Positions 10,690-23,119 of a stretch of DNA of 64,000 nt are shown here, one piece after another (positions within the stretch are counted from its first letter, which is position 1; every line of letters starts with the position of its first letter). The position numbers and the translations under genes are program-made. The notes beneath the pieces were generated by a model. The model did no database searches. It saw only the letters and a list, made by a program, of their open reading frames with translations, and was not told the DNA's origin. The DNA comes from Neoaliturus tenellus (lineage: Eukaryota; Arthropoda; Insecta; Hemiptera; Cicadellidae). The stretch is from assembly GCA_030545055.2 (NCBI GenBank), contig CM061533.1, positions 42,870,614-42,934,613 on the forward strand. Reading direction: 5' to 3'.

Positions 10690-12785
10690 GAGTTTCCTCG
10701 AAAATTTGGAAATTCAAAAACTACTACTCTAGGTCATCCATGTATTTTTCGTTTATTTTTTGATTGTCCTTGTTAGTTCATTATCGCATATTAGTTAACT
10801 TATATTATTACATTGGCTATCACATACTAAATCCATGGAATAAGTTAGTTTATCTTCACATTTTTTCTATTCGTTTTGTGTTTTGTCAAATTATTTTTTC
10901 GTTTTCTATTTTTTCCATTAGGATCTATGTTTACATATTCGAATTTAAACTATAAATGTCTTTAGAGAAACCTTGATTTGTCTATAATAAAATCTTGTTT
11001 TGATTCGAAACACATAATTAAAACTGCTATAGTCCTGTTTAAAATTTAAATAACTTGTTATTTACGTTTAAACTGTGTTAAACTGCACTCCTGTTTGTAG
11101 ATATCTCGTGTCTACTGTGTAGGTTTTGTCCCGATTTTCCCGTAGCTGTTGATGGTATACATTTTATTCAAATGTTGGAGTGTCAATGTCAAATGTCATA
11201 GTATTCCCACAGAACTGACCTGAGCTGCCTGTGTCATCTCAAGGCAGTCCAATGTTTCAACAGTGCGTTATGTTTTTGTCGTTTCATTTTTGCAATGCCA
11301 CTTGGAAATAACGCAATTAACTGTACGAAATAAACAATTCGTGTGTGAAGTAATTTATATAGGCCTAGTAACTAGACTTTTTTCCTATACGGCAATACAG
11401 TTCTTTTTTATATATAAATGATTTCCAGTCAATGCACGGTTTCTCGCAATTCTCGCAAATGTGTATTTCCCAGAATTATTACCCAGAACGCTAGAATCCA
11501 GATTATATAAGTATAATAACTTCTGTACTGCAGGTTAATTAAGTTATTAATTACTGTAAGTTACATAACACAGTAGAATGCACACTTTCTATAAAAGCCA
11601 TGTGTATATAAATTAATTTCATTACCGTATACTTGGTTTGAATAGAGATCATGTAAAAAAATAATTAATCAAATTATATTGTACATTAATCCGATCCAAT
11701 AAACAAACCCTTGTTTTAGTTTATGATACTTCCAAACAATTCGAGCATATTCCTATGATAAATTATTCTATCCTGAGGAATCTCATAGGATGTTTGACGG
11801 CAAACAAGGAGTCCCTAGTTTAGCGGTAGGTTTCCTCATTTCACCATCATTTCTAGAAAGATGCATAGGCCCTACCGACATTCCCTCCATGTGCATAACA
11901 ATTGTATGTGTAGATACGAGTACGATTTCGAAGTTCCTAATGGAGTATCGTGAATGGATGTAGGGTACTGGGTACTGTTCAATAAACTTCTATATGAGTT
12001 GGCGAACCAGGCGGGAAATTTCGCTTGTGGAAAATAAGCGGGATCAGGAAGTTTGTTTTATCGAGTTTGCAAGATATATGAGTAAGATTTAAAAATAGCA
12101 AGACCTTGAAGGTATGAATAGATTGCCTGTGTGGCTTGTGAGTAAATTAAGCGAGCGATAAATATACAAAATATCCACATACCTAGCAGATGTTACGGCT
12201 CTGTCACTGTTTGAAAGATTGGCTTACATCCTCAGACATCGGCTTCATACAATGACAATTAGTTTTTAGAGTTATCTATAGAGAGGAATATAAAAGACAA
12301 TTGAAATTATTATTTTATTTTTTATATTAAACAAAAAATTTATTAATTTTACCACTACGGTACTGTACTACTGTTTATTTATTTATTTTCAACGGACAAT
12401 GCCATTAAAATTTAATGTGTTTTTTTATTTAATACAAACACATTAATTATATTAATAGTGTATTAATACAAATACAAAAGTATACAATAGTATATTAATA
12501 CAAATTCACTATTAATATGTGTTTAATACAAAGCAGAAACATATGTTATAAGTGTCTCTCGCCATCAAGATGGGTATAAACAAACATATATTTCAATTAT
12601 TAAATATTGTTTTCACTAGTACCATTGACTTTGTACAGTGTACATAGTCAATGCTAGTACAGTAATTGGGTCCAGATCAACTAATAAAATTTTAGTTGAA
12701 TTTCTATACCACGAGGCGATCTCCAATATCCCTCCCATTTTCAGCAACCCCTCATAATCAGCAAACCCTCATTTTAGGGATCAAC
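10690..12785. other. intron-like AT-rich DNA
   Basis: No exon or intact element was recognised. A cluster of TTAATACAAA/TATTAATA motifs at 12420-12535 is low-complexity. Confidence 0.55.
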
Positions 12786-12788
12786 ATA

Positions 12789-13366
12789 CGGGGTGACGCA
12801 ATAAGAATGGTCACATTTTAAATGGATATACAGTAACTTAAGCGTTTTCAAATTAGAGCTTTGATTTATTAAAATATTTTTGGGGTGTGACAATTTCTTC
12901 AATTTAAGCCAATAATGTTAAAGTGGCAGCGGATGTACTTTATTATCCACAATTTAAATTACTAAATTTGAAGCACGTAACCTAGTGAACCGTCGCGTCG
13001 TGGCATCTCGACGGACTCAGGAGCACTGATGCTACACTCTAAACTTCATTTCAAGGCTTTCTGGTTGGACCGCTGAATATGGACGCCCAATACATTTTAC
13101 TACTCACCATCGACCCTGCGGTCTGACTAAAATGCTGTGAACTATTCGCGTTTTCGATCTTCATTCAGGGATTGAAGATCGATCAGTCCTGCCGAATATC
13201 CACCCTGCTGAAAAATATTAGTTCCAAAGGTCTGCTCCATAGTGAAAACATGTTGATCTACTGTCCACTGAGACATCCATCAGCAAACGAGCTAAAATTG
13301 TCGCCCTAAAGACCCATCATTACTACCTTGCAAGTAAAAACCGACCATCCTTTTTGCGCCACGCTG
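12789..13366. mobile_element. 578-bp TIR element with TA flanks (Tc1/mariner-like)
   Basis: The left end CGGGGTGACGCAATAAGAAT and the right end, read inverted, CAGCGTGGCGCAAAAAGGAT are imperfect inverted repeats of about 26 bp. TA lies directly outside both ends (12787-12788 and 13367-13368). A GC-richer interior (12985-13130) could be decayed transposase, but no frame survives. TA target and short termini suggest Tc1/mariner; this is inference. Confidence 0.6.
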
Positions 13367-13794
13367 TATTATTTTAACTACTGTATAGGGAACACGGTTG
13401 GAGGCATAGTGTTTACTTAAAAGTATATTTAAAATAAAAATAAAAATCTACCTTTTTCATTGGTGCACGTTCGATCATAAATTAAATTAAGCTATGTTAT
13501 GATCCTTGCTCACCTTCCGGTCAAATGTTGAAACGCACTGGCCTAATTTGTGAAATAGTTTAGGTTACTTAATTTGATAAAATAAATTACAGATTTATAA
13601 AAATCAGTTTCAAAGGCGTGAATTATTATAATATCCTTTACTCTCAACTCACCATTTTGCTTCTATAGTTTTCATTCCACGCGCTCCCCCGTTCCGACGC
13701 GTTTTAACCTTACTTGAAGCGGAATAAAGAGTCAAAGGGACGGGTCTAATGCCGTAGCCAACAAGATATTAAGCTGATCGAGTTAAGCTTTGTA

Positions 13795-13920
13795 ATGAGT
13801 ACCTCTGGGATTTGTTGTAAAGGGCTGACAGACCGCGACCCCCCCCCTCCCCTCCCCCCCTCGATCGTCCCCCACGGCCCCCTCGCCGCTCTGTTGGTCG
13901 GCAAAGGTTGTATCACTGAG
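13795..13920. other. C-rich patch, no gene assigned
   Basis: Long C-runs (about 13837-13860) and CpGs stand out from the surroundings. An open frame (13795-14067) covers it, but the translation is proline-rich then featureless and there are no good splice borders. Confidence 0.4.
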
Positions 13921-14743
13921 GTTCTATCGCAATACAGCCAAAGTCAGAATATTATACTGGTTGAAAGTAATCCCCGAGGAGCTCAGTTTATCACGGTTGA
14001 TAGAATGCAATGTGTGTATTTTTTACATCCCTCTTGTGCTTTCCTCCAAAACATTTTTATAGCTTAGGCCTAAAACTTTCTTATAAAGAGTTACTAACTT
14101 TTTTGGGATGGAGAACCTCTAGCAAAGAAGGAATCTGTCGTATTATTTTCGTTTGTTCAAAATGCTCAGGGGAGATGTTGGGGAGATATGGAGAATAGGC
14201 AAACTCCTTTATTTATGGACAGATGTTGGTGAAACTAAATATATGATTTCATATTTTCGAAAAACATTTTTAATGCTAAAAACTTACTTTTAGTGTTCCC
14301 CGTGGCAGCATACCTGCTTACTCTTTCCCTATATTTATCATAAGGAGAGACATTTATTTCCCTATTTGTGACTAGATGATAACAGGTTCTTCTGGTCACA
14401 ATTAATATTAGCCTACTAATTTGGAAATTTGCTGAGTACGCAGGTGTGACGGGGGGGTGGGGTATTTTATGCTCACTCACCATTGCCAATTGCATTGGAG
14501 AAGGCTACTGCTACTGAGCCCAGTGGTCTGGCTGGACTGATAGAATCAAACAAGAGAGGGAAGATGGGGGGGAAGACAACTGCAATCGTGTTTATCTTTC
14601 ATTGTTCCGCTTCCAGCTTTTGTGAAATTAATCACGGACTATTGACTCGCAGTCGGAATGTTTTGACTGTGTTAACTTTGCCGCCCTTCCCATCCCATAA
14701 TCAGTTACGGGTTTCGAACCAAACACGACTCTTGCTGTTCCTC

Positions 14744-15672
14744 AGCGAATTTCACCATAGGTAATAAGCTAATACCGTAGTAGTCACGTTAAGGCCCAAG
14801 CCTGGGACCATGTTACTTTTTCGTTTTGAGGTCCGCTGAAGCCAAAAACACCATTCGCTCATTTTCATATATATTCATATATATGCATATCAAAAGGATA
14901 TATATTTGTGTGTCCGTGGAACTGATAACTTTTTGGAAGGACCTCGGATTTTGATGAAATTCGGTATAAAGGTGTAGGACTAGGTTTATTTTCATGAGTT
15001 TGATATTGAGCATAATCTGGTTATGGGATCGGGGTTTTATGGGGTTTCAAAAATTATGGTTTTTTTCGGCCTTAATCAGTAACAAGACTACAAGATCGCG
15101 CCACAATCACTCTACACTCATCTCTCATACTTGGCTTTAAACTACCTATTGAGTTAGGTCGCCATTTCAATAAAGGTATTAAAGGTATCAAAAGGATAAA
15201 ATAAAGGGTTTTTAATTCAACAATTTCAACTAAAACCATTTAAAAGAGCATGAAAAAACAAACAATTTAGCAATTTAAATTTATAACTTTGCCTTGCAGA
15301 TACTGTACAAGGAAAAAAATATATTTCCCATTTCATAGGAATTCCGACGAAATCCTGTACCTCACTTATTTATTGTAATAAATCGATAAATTTTGGAATG
15401 TACATTCACTCGGGCTTAGCTCATATTTGCTTACAACACCCATATTAAGACAAATTTCACTCACCTCCATGGGGGCGGGGAAAATTCCAGAATTTTATAC
15501 AATTTAGTATAAGTTTTACACAAAAAATTTTATTTCAGTTTTAGTAAACTTTCTTATTGCTCTGGGAAGGTATTATCCTGTATTTTCTTACAACCACATG
15601 GCAGCAAACCTATATCTTCATTATCACAATATTTATAGGAAAATAACTACTGATTTCCTCTGGAAATTCGCT
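14744..15672. mobile_element. modular TIR repeat family, copy A
   Basis: It begins AGCGAATTTC and ends GAAATTCGCT, the ends shared with copies at 25633-27095 and 58299-59240. Just inside the left end are AATACCGTAGTAG, AAGCCTGGGACCA and TTCGTTTTGAGGTC, then an AT run and the inverted form of a TACCAAATTTCATCAAAATC-type block. Boxes resembling GCAGCAnACCTGCnTACTC occur beside and inside it (14306, 14430, 15600, 15680). No coding region is present. The superfamily is unknown. Confidence 0.65.
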
Positions 15673-15807
15673 CTGTGCAAGGTCTGCTGCGACAGGATTA
15701 TTTTATTTTATACCAATTTGAAAAAAATGAAAATGTCTGTTTTGATTATTTCAGTGGAAAGCGCCTTGTACAAATAAATGCTGTAGCAATATATGATAGA
15801 TTAGTAC

Positions 15808-17480
15808 CAGGGGCCGAGTATTAGCTCGGTAAACTTTATGAATATTAGTTACAGACAATGCGCTAAAATGCCAAGTGCTTGTTTCTATTCAAGACAAGAT
15901 TGTTCCCTTCGCTCACTCACCTTTCACACTGTTTTGAGGTAGGCCTAATGATGCTGCTCTCTGGTGTATATTTGTTGAACGTGGTTGAACCACATGTTGA
16001 ATCTGTAACACGTGTAATCTAATTCTTTGGTTAACAGCTGATTCCACCATTGTTACTAAAGATTTTGTTTTTAAATTCAATTGAAATTCTACAAGTTGCT
16101 TAGTTTTTCCCGTTTACTTTATTTTCATTTATGATCATTTTAGTTGTCAATGTTTATACATTCTTAATTACCAGTATTAAAAATTTATAAATAATTTTAT
16201 TATACAGTAGTACCATTCAGTAATTCAGTAACTGGCTACAATGCAAAACCATGTTTGTATTGGAAAACACATGGTCTGTACTTTGAGTCAGCTGCGTTAT
16301 CATTATTTCTTTGTTTTGATTTTTAACTCCTCAAGACCAATTTTAAAATTTTCAGGATGTCAACTAAAGATTATTACCTAATTGACATTTTTTCGTGGCA
16401 TAGAGACCTGTATAAATATTATTTTTGTCCCAGAATTTAGTTATTTGCAAACTTTGAAGAATATTGTTAGAGCCGTTTTTTTATCCGTGTGCATACACAA
16501 AAATATACCTTACTCGTATTAGACTACGGTATATACCCGGGGGCCGAGCATTTTCTCAATAATCTTAATTAATTCTGTATAGTAATATCAGTTACAGACA
16601 GTGCGCTAAAATGCAAAGTGCCAAGAGGCTTGTTCAAGATCAAGGCGAGCTTGTTCGCTGCGCTCACTCGCCTTTCAGACTGTTTTATTGTAGGCCTACG
16701 AGTTCTGCACTCTGGTGTATATTTGGTAAACCACATGTTAAATCTGTAATACGAGGATTATGGTTACCTATTTGACTAACAGCTGATTTCATAATAGTTT
16801 TAAATTCTTTTATTTCGATTTTAAATTATTTTATTTTGAAATAAAATTGCAATTTAAAAAACTGATTAGTAGTTGTATACTTTTCCATAACTTTAATTTA
16901 TGTCAAAATTCATAATCAGCAATATCAAGTATGATCTTAAACTATTTTTATCGTAGTACAATTTAAAATTTACTATACATAGTAAGATGCACAAAAATAT
17001 ACTGATGGTAATTTTAACAGCTGTGTCCCCCCCCTCAACCCCTCTCGTCATGTAATGTTGTCATTTGTGGTTGTGTTTACCATATGCAATGCACTGTAAA
17101 ACTGTGTTTCAGACTAAATTTGGCAACAATGTATCACTGGACTATTTTTGTGAATCCTACTATAACTGGCTTACAATCCAAAACCACATGTTTATACTGT
17201 AACACATGGTCTACACTTTGACAGTTCGTTCAGTTGTTTTCATTATTTATTTGTTTTGGTTTTTAACTCCATAAGACCAATGTTAAAAAATTTTAAATTT
17301 TAATTAATGATTATTACAAAATTAGATTTTTTCTTGCATAGAGGCCTGTATTTATATGGTTTTTATCCCAGAACCAAGGTATTTGCAAAGTTCGAAGAAA
17401 ATTGTTCGAGCCGTTTTTGAGATCTGTGTGCATACATACATACAAATATACCTTACTCGTATTAGAGTTTAGGATACTGA
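15808..17480 (+). repeat. two tandem copies of a dispersed repeat
   Basis: Copy one (about 15808-16530) and copy two (about 16537-17480) share the same ordered blocks: GGGCCGAGnATT, CAGACA(A/G)TGCGCTAAAATG, the TTCGCTnnGCTCACTC box, CTCTGGTGTATATTTG, AACCACATGTT, ACACATGGTCT, AAGACCAATnTTAAAA, TTAGAGCCGTTTTT-like and ATATACCTTACTCGTATTAG. The second copy is longer because of insertions. The same family occurs singly at 6890-7060. No protein was recognised. Confidence 0.8.
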
Positions 17481-17719
17481 GATATAAATAAATTTGTCTC
17501 AAAACCTTTGGTGTAGATGACATGGCGCTGTTGCACAAGTCTTCAAACTTGGGAACTTGACGCTACTACTTGCGGAGTAATTAACGTGGTAGCTCTTGTA
17601 AGGGGTGATTAAAATGAAACTGACAGTGGAGACGGTATCGAGTCTAATTATAACAGCTCTGAACATTCATATTTTATGAGCCATGAAATTGTTAGTGTCT
17701 TTTTTTTACTGTAAATTTA

Positions 17720-17868
17720 AGGTGCGTTTAAACAAGAGGTTGACAACAAAAAGTTGTTGACTTTAGTTGCATATATGCAAAAGTTTGTTGAAAAGTTTGT
17801 TGACATATATGCATATAACAGTAAAAGTCGACAACTTTTGGTTGTCGAGCTCTGTTTGAAACACGCCT
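17720..17868. mobile_element. 149-bp foldback MITE
   Basis: AGGTGCGTTTAAACAAGAGG at the left and, inverted at the right, AGGCGTGTTTCAAACAGAGC form termini, with further pairing around GTTGACAAC/GTTGTCGA. A TTA lies outside the left end but not the right, so the target site is unresolved. The terminus is of the GGTGCnTTnAnAC kind also found at 47792. Confidence 0.55.
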
Positions 17869-18539
17869 CAGGCCTATCATGAGATGCACATTTGTTATCA
17901 TTACAAAGGCGTAAATCGTTTGGCACATTATAGTAGCTTTGAAAAGTGTAAACAAAAACAAAAAATAAACTATTGCTGTTCTAACAGTATTTGTTTTTTG
18001 TCACATCAATAAACTAAGTCGCACTTGTCTTACGTATGTGGCAATTTACAATTTACAGTGGAAATGTAAAATCTGTTTGTTAATATTACATTTTTTATGT
18101 TAATTTTTGTGTTTAAATGTTGTTGGTGTTTTCAAGATACTTTAGATCTTTTTCCAAAGAATTCCACTTAATATTATTGTGATGCCCCAGTTGGTAATAG
18201 TTACAGTACTATTAAGAAATAAACGGTATCAGTTAACTGACACATACTTTCTCCCAACAATATATAAAAAGGTGTTCAAAGCTCCAAACATTAATGTCTT
18301 GATGACTCAGTCGGATAGCTACCAGCTGAGCAGCGCTCGTTTGACCCTACGCGCGTCTGTGACTTTTAACAACGTACTGCGTTTACCGCTAAACGAAAAA
18401 TTGAATTTTCTCCGCAACCACTTGACGTAGAGCAATAATTTAAAATACTGGATTATTTAGTTTTTTAAGCTTGATTTAATGGTGATAAGTAAAATTTATT
18501 TCGAGACAACAGCTATTTTGAAAATTCAAAAAATTGATT

Positions 18540-18843
18540 TTTGAAACACTTTTTACTCCATAACTTTTGAACGCGCATTTTCCCGGAGATGCGGGTGGTG
18601 TCATTTTATTCACCATTTTAAGCTTAATAAACCACAAAATTTTAATCAAAATCGTTAGAGCCGTTTTTGAGAAATTTTGATTTTTGACGATTTTTGAGAG
18701 TTTTTGGGGGTAAACTACCCTTGAAAATAAAAAATTCAAAAAAATGAAAAAAACGCCTGGAATTATCGTGGGTTTGGACCTACCTACCAAATTTCATCAA
18801 AATCGGACCATTGGGGCATTCTCTAGCTCTGTTTACATCCTGA

Positions 18844-18881
<38 letters not shown>

Positions 18882-19012
18882 TCACTCCGAAAACCACTTT
18901 TTTGGACTCAGGGGGAACCAAAATGGATAAATCCACCAACAACTCAAATTCGAAAATTTTGACGAAAACAATACTTTCTCCATATACTATGGTATAGGGG
19001 GAGAAAGTAAAA
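18540..19012 (+). repeat. dispersed repeat with (CA)n and TTTCATCAAAATCGG block
   Basis: A block with ACTCCATAACTTTTGAAC, TACCAAATTTCATCAAAATC, a (CA)n run at 18846-18876, CAGACATCACTCCGAAAACC and a terminal GGGGGAGAAAGTAAA resembles a widespread arthropod repeat type. The TTTCATCAAAATCGGA core also occurs near 26842 and, inverted, near 14950. It has no coding capacity. Confidence 0.6.
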
Positions 19013-19572
19013 ATATGTTTTTATAAAGTTAAACTCTTTATTTACACTTAAAAAAATATTATTTTTTGCTCACAAGTAATGTAACCGTAAAAATTTAATT
19101 TTTTTACCTTATCCCCCTTTCCTCCAACTGAAAGTAAGCCATCCATTTCAATAATTAAATCAGTTATCTGATACTTAAATTAGTTTTCCGATACTTCTTT
19201 TATTTCTCATGTGACTGTATGTTAGGGTCTTTTGTTTGGCTTCTCCCTAGACAAAATATGTTCATTTTGACATTTGATACGTAAATCCAAGCGTTTGCAG
19301 TGATCTAGAGATAAATAACACAATCATCAGCTTTATTATCTACTCTGGGAGTTTCACCTAAAATAAGATAACATATAATGTTCTGCTTCTCTGTTTCAAT
19401 ACTAACAGCTGATCAAATCATGAAGTAAAATAGGGGAGTTTTCTTTATTTGGGAAATTAAGTTCTATTTTTTTATTACGTATTTTTATTGAACACTTAGT
19501 CATAGTGACGTTATCACTTCCAACTTCCTGTGTTTTGTGTTTTTTTCTTACGTTTCTTCCTTTATGTTACAG

Positions 19573-19722
19573 ATGAGTGTGGGGAGGAGAGTGACGAGGA
19601 CGTGATCACAGACTACCTGGTGGGGGGGGACATGGAGCCCCCGCCGGCCCACCCCTCGCCCCTCGTCCCCATCATCAGTGTTACCCCTCACTCCCCCGCC
19701 GGCAAGAACTACCCCGTCCTAG
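19573..19722 (+). CDS. RhoGEF exon (first secure exon; acidic/Pro-rich)
   Basis: A pyrimidine-rich tract and TTACAG precede 19573, and gtgagt follows 19722. The frame is fixed by continuity with the next exon: it enters needing one base (xAT GAG TGT) and leaves with one base (CTA G), so the 150-bp exon is symmetric (1-1). It encodes an acidic start (ECGEESDEDVITDYL), then a Gly-Gly and a proline-rich part ending NYPVL. No catalytic domain; probably a disordered linker in the N-terminal region of the RhoGEF. Codons end mostly in G or C, unlike the introns. Its 3' 111 bp is the master of the tandem copies that follow. Confidence 0.8.
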
Positions 19723-19759
19723 GTGAGTAACTGATGCTTTGGTCTATGTCTCATCACAG

Positions 19760-20690
19760 ACTACGTGGTGGGGGGAACATGGAGCCTCCGCCGGCCCACG
19801 CCTCGCCCCTCGTCCCCATCATCAGTGTTACCCCTCACTCCCTCGCCGGCAAGAATTACCCCATCCTAGGTGAGTAACTGATGCTTTGGTCTATATCTCA
19901 TCTCAGACTACCTGGTGGGGGGGGACATGGAGCCCCCGCCGGCCCACCCCTCGCCCCTCGTCCCCATCATCAGTGTTACCCCTCACTCCCCCGCCGGCAA
20001 GAACTACCCCGTCCTAGGTGAGTAACTGATGCTTTGGTCTATGTCTCATCACAGACTACGTGGTGGGGGGAACATGGAGCCTCCGCCGGCCCACCCCTCG
20101 CCCCTCGTCCCCATCATCAGTGTTACCCCTCACTCCCTCGCCGGCAAGAATTACCCCATCCTAGGTGAGTAACTGATGCTTTGGTCTATATCTCATCTCA
20201 GACTACCTGGTGGGGGGGGACATGGAGCCCCCGCCGGCCCACCCCTCGCCCCTCGTCCCCATCATCAATGTTACCCCTCACTCCCCCGCCGGCAAGGACT
20301 ACCCCGTCCTAGGTGAGTAACTGATGCTTTGGTCTATATCTCACTCAGACTAAATGGTGGGGGGGGGGGACATGGAGCCCCCGCCGGCCCACCCCTCGCC
20401 CCTCGTCCCCATCATCAGTGTTACCCCTCACTCCCCCGCCGGCAAGAACTACCCCGTCCTAGGTGAGTAACTGATGCTTTGGTCTATATCTCACTCAGAC
20501 TAAATGGTGGGGGGGGGGACATGGAGCCCCCGCCGGCCCACCCCTCGCCCCTCGTCCCCATCATCAGTGTTACCCCTCACTCCCCCGCCGGCAAGAACTA
20601 CCCCTAGGTGAGTAACCGATGCTTTGGTCCATGTCTGATCACAGACTACCTGGTAGGGGGGGGGGGGGGGGGACATGGAGACCCCGCCGG
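19760..20690 (+). repeat. tandem array of exon copies 2-7 plus a partial eighth
   Basis: The last 111 bp of the exon at 19573 plus about 37 bp of flank is repeated with a 145-150-bp period. Exon-like parts are 19760-19869, 19907-20017, 20055-20164, 20202-20312, 20349-20462 and 20499-20607, each between a CAG acceptor and a gtgag donor; 20645-20690 is a remnant without donor. Copies 3 and 5 are 111 bp and open in the host frame. Copies 2 and 4 are 110 bp (shorter G-run), hence shifted. Copies 6 and 7 begin with an in-frame TAA. The gaps are only 36-37 nt, too short for normal insect introns, so adjacent copies are unlikely to be spliced to each other. Confidence 0.9.
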
Positions 20691-20745
20691 CTGAAATTCT
20701 TCACCCCTCTACACTATGAAAGACATGCCTGTTTGGCTCTACTTA

Positions 20746-22059
20746 AGTTGCGTTGTCCCTGGAGCGACTCTTGCGAGAGTAGCGGAGCGATAGTAGCTCA
20801 GCGGTAGTCGCTAATCACGTCGTTGTCCCTGAAGCGATTTTTATAGAGCGATTCTGGTGCATTGTTATGCTGAATTGGGCGTTTTAAATGTACTATGAGT
20901 TTGAAGCAGAAGTTAAACTAAAATACCTTGCAGTTGAGGGAGTTGTTGGTGAAGACGTCATGGAAATGTTATTTTCACCACGAGTTGGTACTCATGACAT
21001 ATTTTTCAACTAGACAAGAATGCCATTTTAAGAGTATCTAATACGTGAAGCCGTTTTTTGTAAACTACTCCTCCCTTATTTCTGGACGAAATACAATGTT
21101 TGAGATGTCATAAGGTTCGTCTCAGTTTGTAGTTTTGCAATAAGGTTTTAGATTTTTGATATTTGTACTCTAAAGGGCATGGGAAGCCCTTAAAGTTCGT
21201 TTTATGTCCATAAGATTAACATGGGGAAGAATTTTTATTAAATTTCAAATGAGACAGCTGTTTATAGTTAAATAATAAAAACACATGTTAAAAGCTAAAT
21301 AGAACTTTTAATTTTTATGCAGAGGTTCAAGGTTTTATTACAAGGTACTCCGTAAATGCAGCGCATTGCGCTGCTCAGGTACCCCAAGTCTATAATAATA
21401 CTCTAAGGATTTATTTATTTATTTTTTTGTAATGGGAATTCCTTTTACAATTCTTAACCGACATTTTAGTGTCGTTAGATAGATAGGCCTGTCTTTTGTT
21501 GTTTTCTCCAAAAATTTATGAGAATCAAAAAATGAGGACACTCTAAAATTTAAATATGAAATTTTACCATTAGAATATTATTATTGGGATTAGCATTTAA
21601 TCTCTGTACATAGCTGTATCCTGCAGCTGTAAATATATTCGTTTTGGGTGAATTAATCACTATTGCATTGGTCGGAGAACTAAACGCAATATTTTTAGCA
21701 ATGACACGTCATAGTTCAAATTAAATTGCGTGATTTCGAGCAATAAGTACACTAGTTAATATAAAAGCTGTTTATAGAAGCTTTTCATCTTCAATTGCAG
21801 TTCCCTGTTGTATGAAGAAATTACCAATAACAACTATAACAGGAGAAAAATTGACACCAATCGCTCAGCGACTGCGACTGAGCCTGCCCTCAGTCCAGAC
21901 CTGCTACAGTCGCCAGCGATAGTTGCTAGCCGCGCCAGTCGCAGTCGCGTCAAGGACAACGGTCCCATTTGAAACAACGCTACCAGTGCTGGAAAAACTG
22001 TCGCTCAGCTACTATCGCTCAGCGACTATCGCTAGAGTCGCTTCAGGGACAACGGGCCT
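20746..22059. mobile_element. 1.3-kb TIR element, TTA target (PIF/Harbinger-like)
   Basis: The left end AGTTGCGTTGTCCCTGGAGC and the inverted right end AGGCCCGTTGTCCCTGAAGC are termini that go on for about 60 bp with repeated AGCGATAGTnGCT motifs. TTA flanks both ends (20743-20745, 22060-22062). A 3-bp TTA target and these ends fit PIF/Harbinger. No transposase frame survives, so it is non-autonomous. It sits about 55 bp downstream of the exon array. Confidence 0.75.
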
Positions 22060-22494
22060 TTACACCTCCAACTCACCCAAGACATAAAAAACCAAGGCTA
22101 CCAGAAGCATAGAGAAAAATATCTTGAATGCACAATTTGAGTATTCTTTTTATTGGCAATTGTTTCATTTAGCACTAAAAAGTTTCCTGTTAAAATAACA
22201 ATTTTTATAAAAGTATCGTGTAGTAGCATATGTTTTTTTTCCTCCTCAATTGAAAAAGTCATACATTGGAATATTTTGGACATAAGATTTAACAAGTTTT
22301 TAGAGCCAAAACGTTATAAAATTGTAATCTCCGTTGTTAAACCCAATAAAACTGCTTTATCAGGCCATAAAAGCGTTGGTAAATGTGTTGGTTTAACTAC
22401 ATGGTTAGTAGCTTGTTGGCAGAGCTTGTTTGAAGCTCTTCGCATACTGAAAGTTATTCCTAATCACTTGTGGCTACACTAATAAGTTTCAACA

Positions 22495-22850
22495 TCAAAC
22501 AAAGTGGTGCTAGACATGAGTTGGTAGCAATTACATATGTTATTTGTAGTAAGAATTTATCTTGTGAAATATTTTACAAGATATCATTATCAGGCTAAAA
22601 TCATTTCATTCAAAAAAATTTTTTTTGTCATTTCCAGGCTAAAATTATTTTATAAAGTCAATCAAATGAAGTGGTGCCAGACATGAGTTGGTAGTAATTA
22701 CTATGTTATTTGTAGTAAGAATTTATCATGTGAAATATTTTACAAGATATCATTATTAGGCTAAAATCATTTCATTAAAAAATATATATATATATATATA
22801 AATATATATATTTTTTTGTCATTTCCAGGCTAAAATTATTTTATAAAGTG
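22495..22850 (+). repeat. tandem duplication of a segment of about 170 bp
   Basis: The segment starting GTGGTGCTAGACATGAGTTG (22504) and ending CCAGGCTAAAATTATTTTAT recurs from 22671. The second copy carries an (AT)n expansion at 22780-22812. No gene content was seen. Confidence 0.85.
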
Positions 22851-23119
22851 CTTAATTTCTTAACTCAGTTTTTGTTGAGCATTGAAACTATTTAAAAATT
22901 ATATTGGTAAATACCACCCAGCTCCTTATTAGTTTAGCATGGTCAATAAACCCTTACAGTAACTTGTCATAAAATATTTTACAATGAGAGATTGTGAGGA
23001 GGAAGCACCTGGCTTGATGCAGAACGATTATTTGATAAAAGCATAAGTTGTGGTTCTTGTTAGGCCACCTTTTAGAATGTTGTAAGTTAAAAGCTAAATT
23101 GTTTTAGGAACTGCCATAG

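Noticed and set aside
13795..14067. 90-residue proline-rich protein
   Set aside because: C-run composition explains the frame; no splice borders or homology recognised.
18476..18790. Minus-strand 104-residue protein
   Set aside because: It lies in a dispersed repeat; the composition is AT-driven and no motif was recognised.
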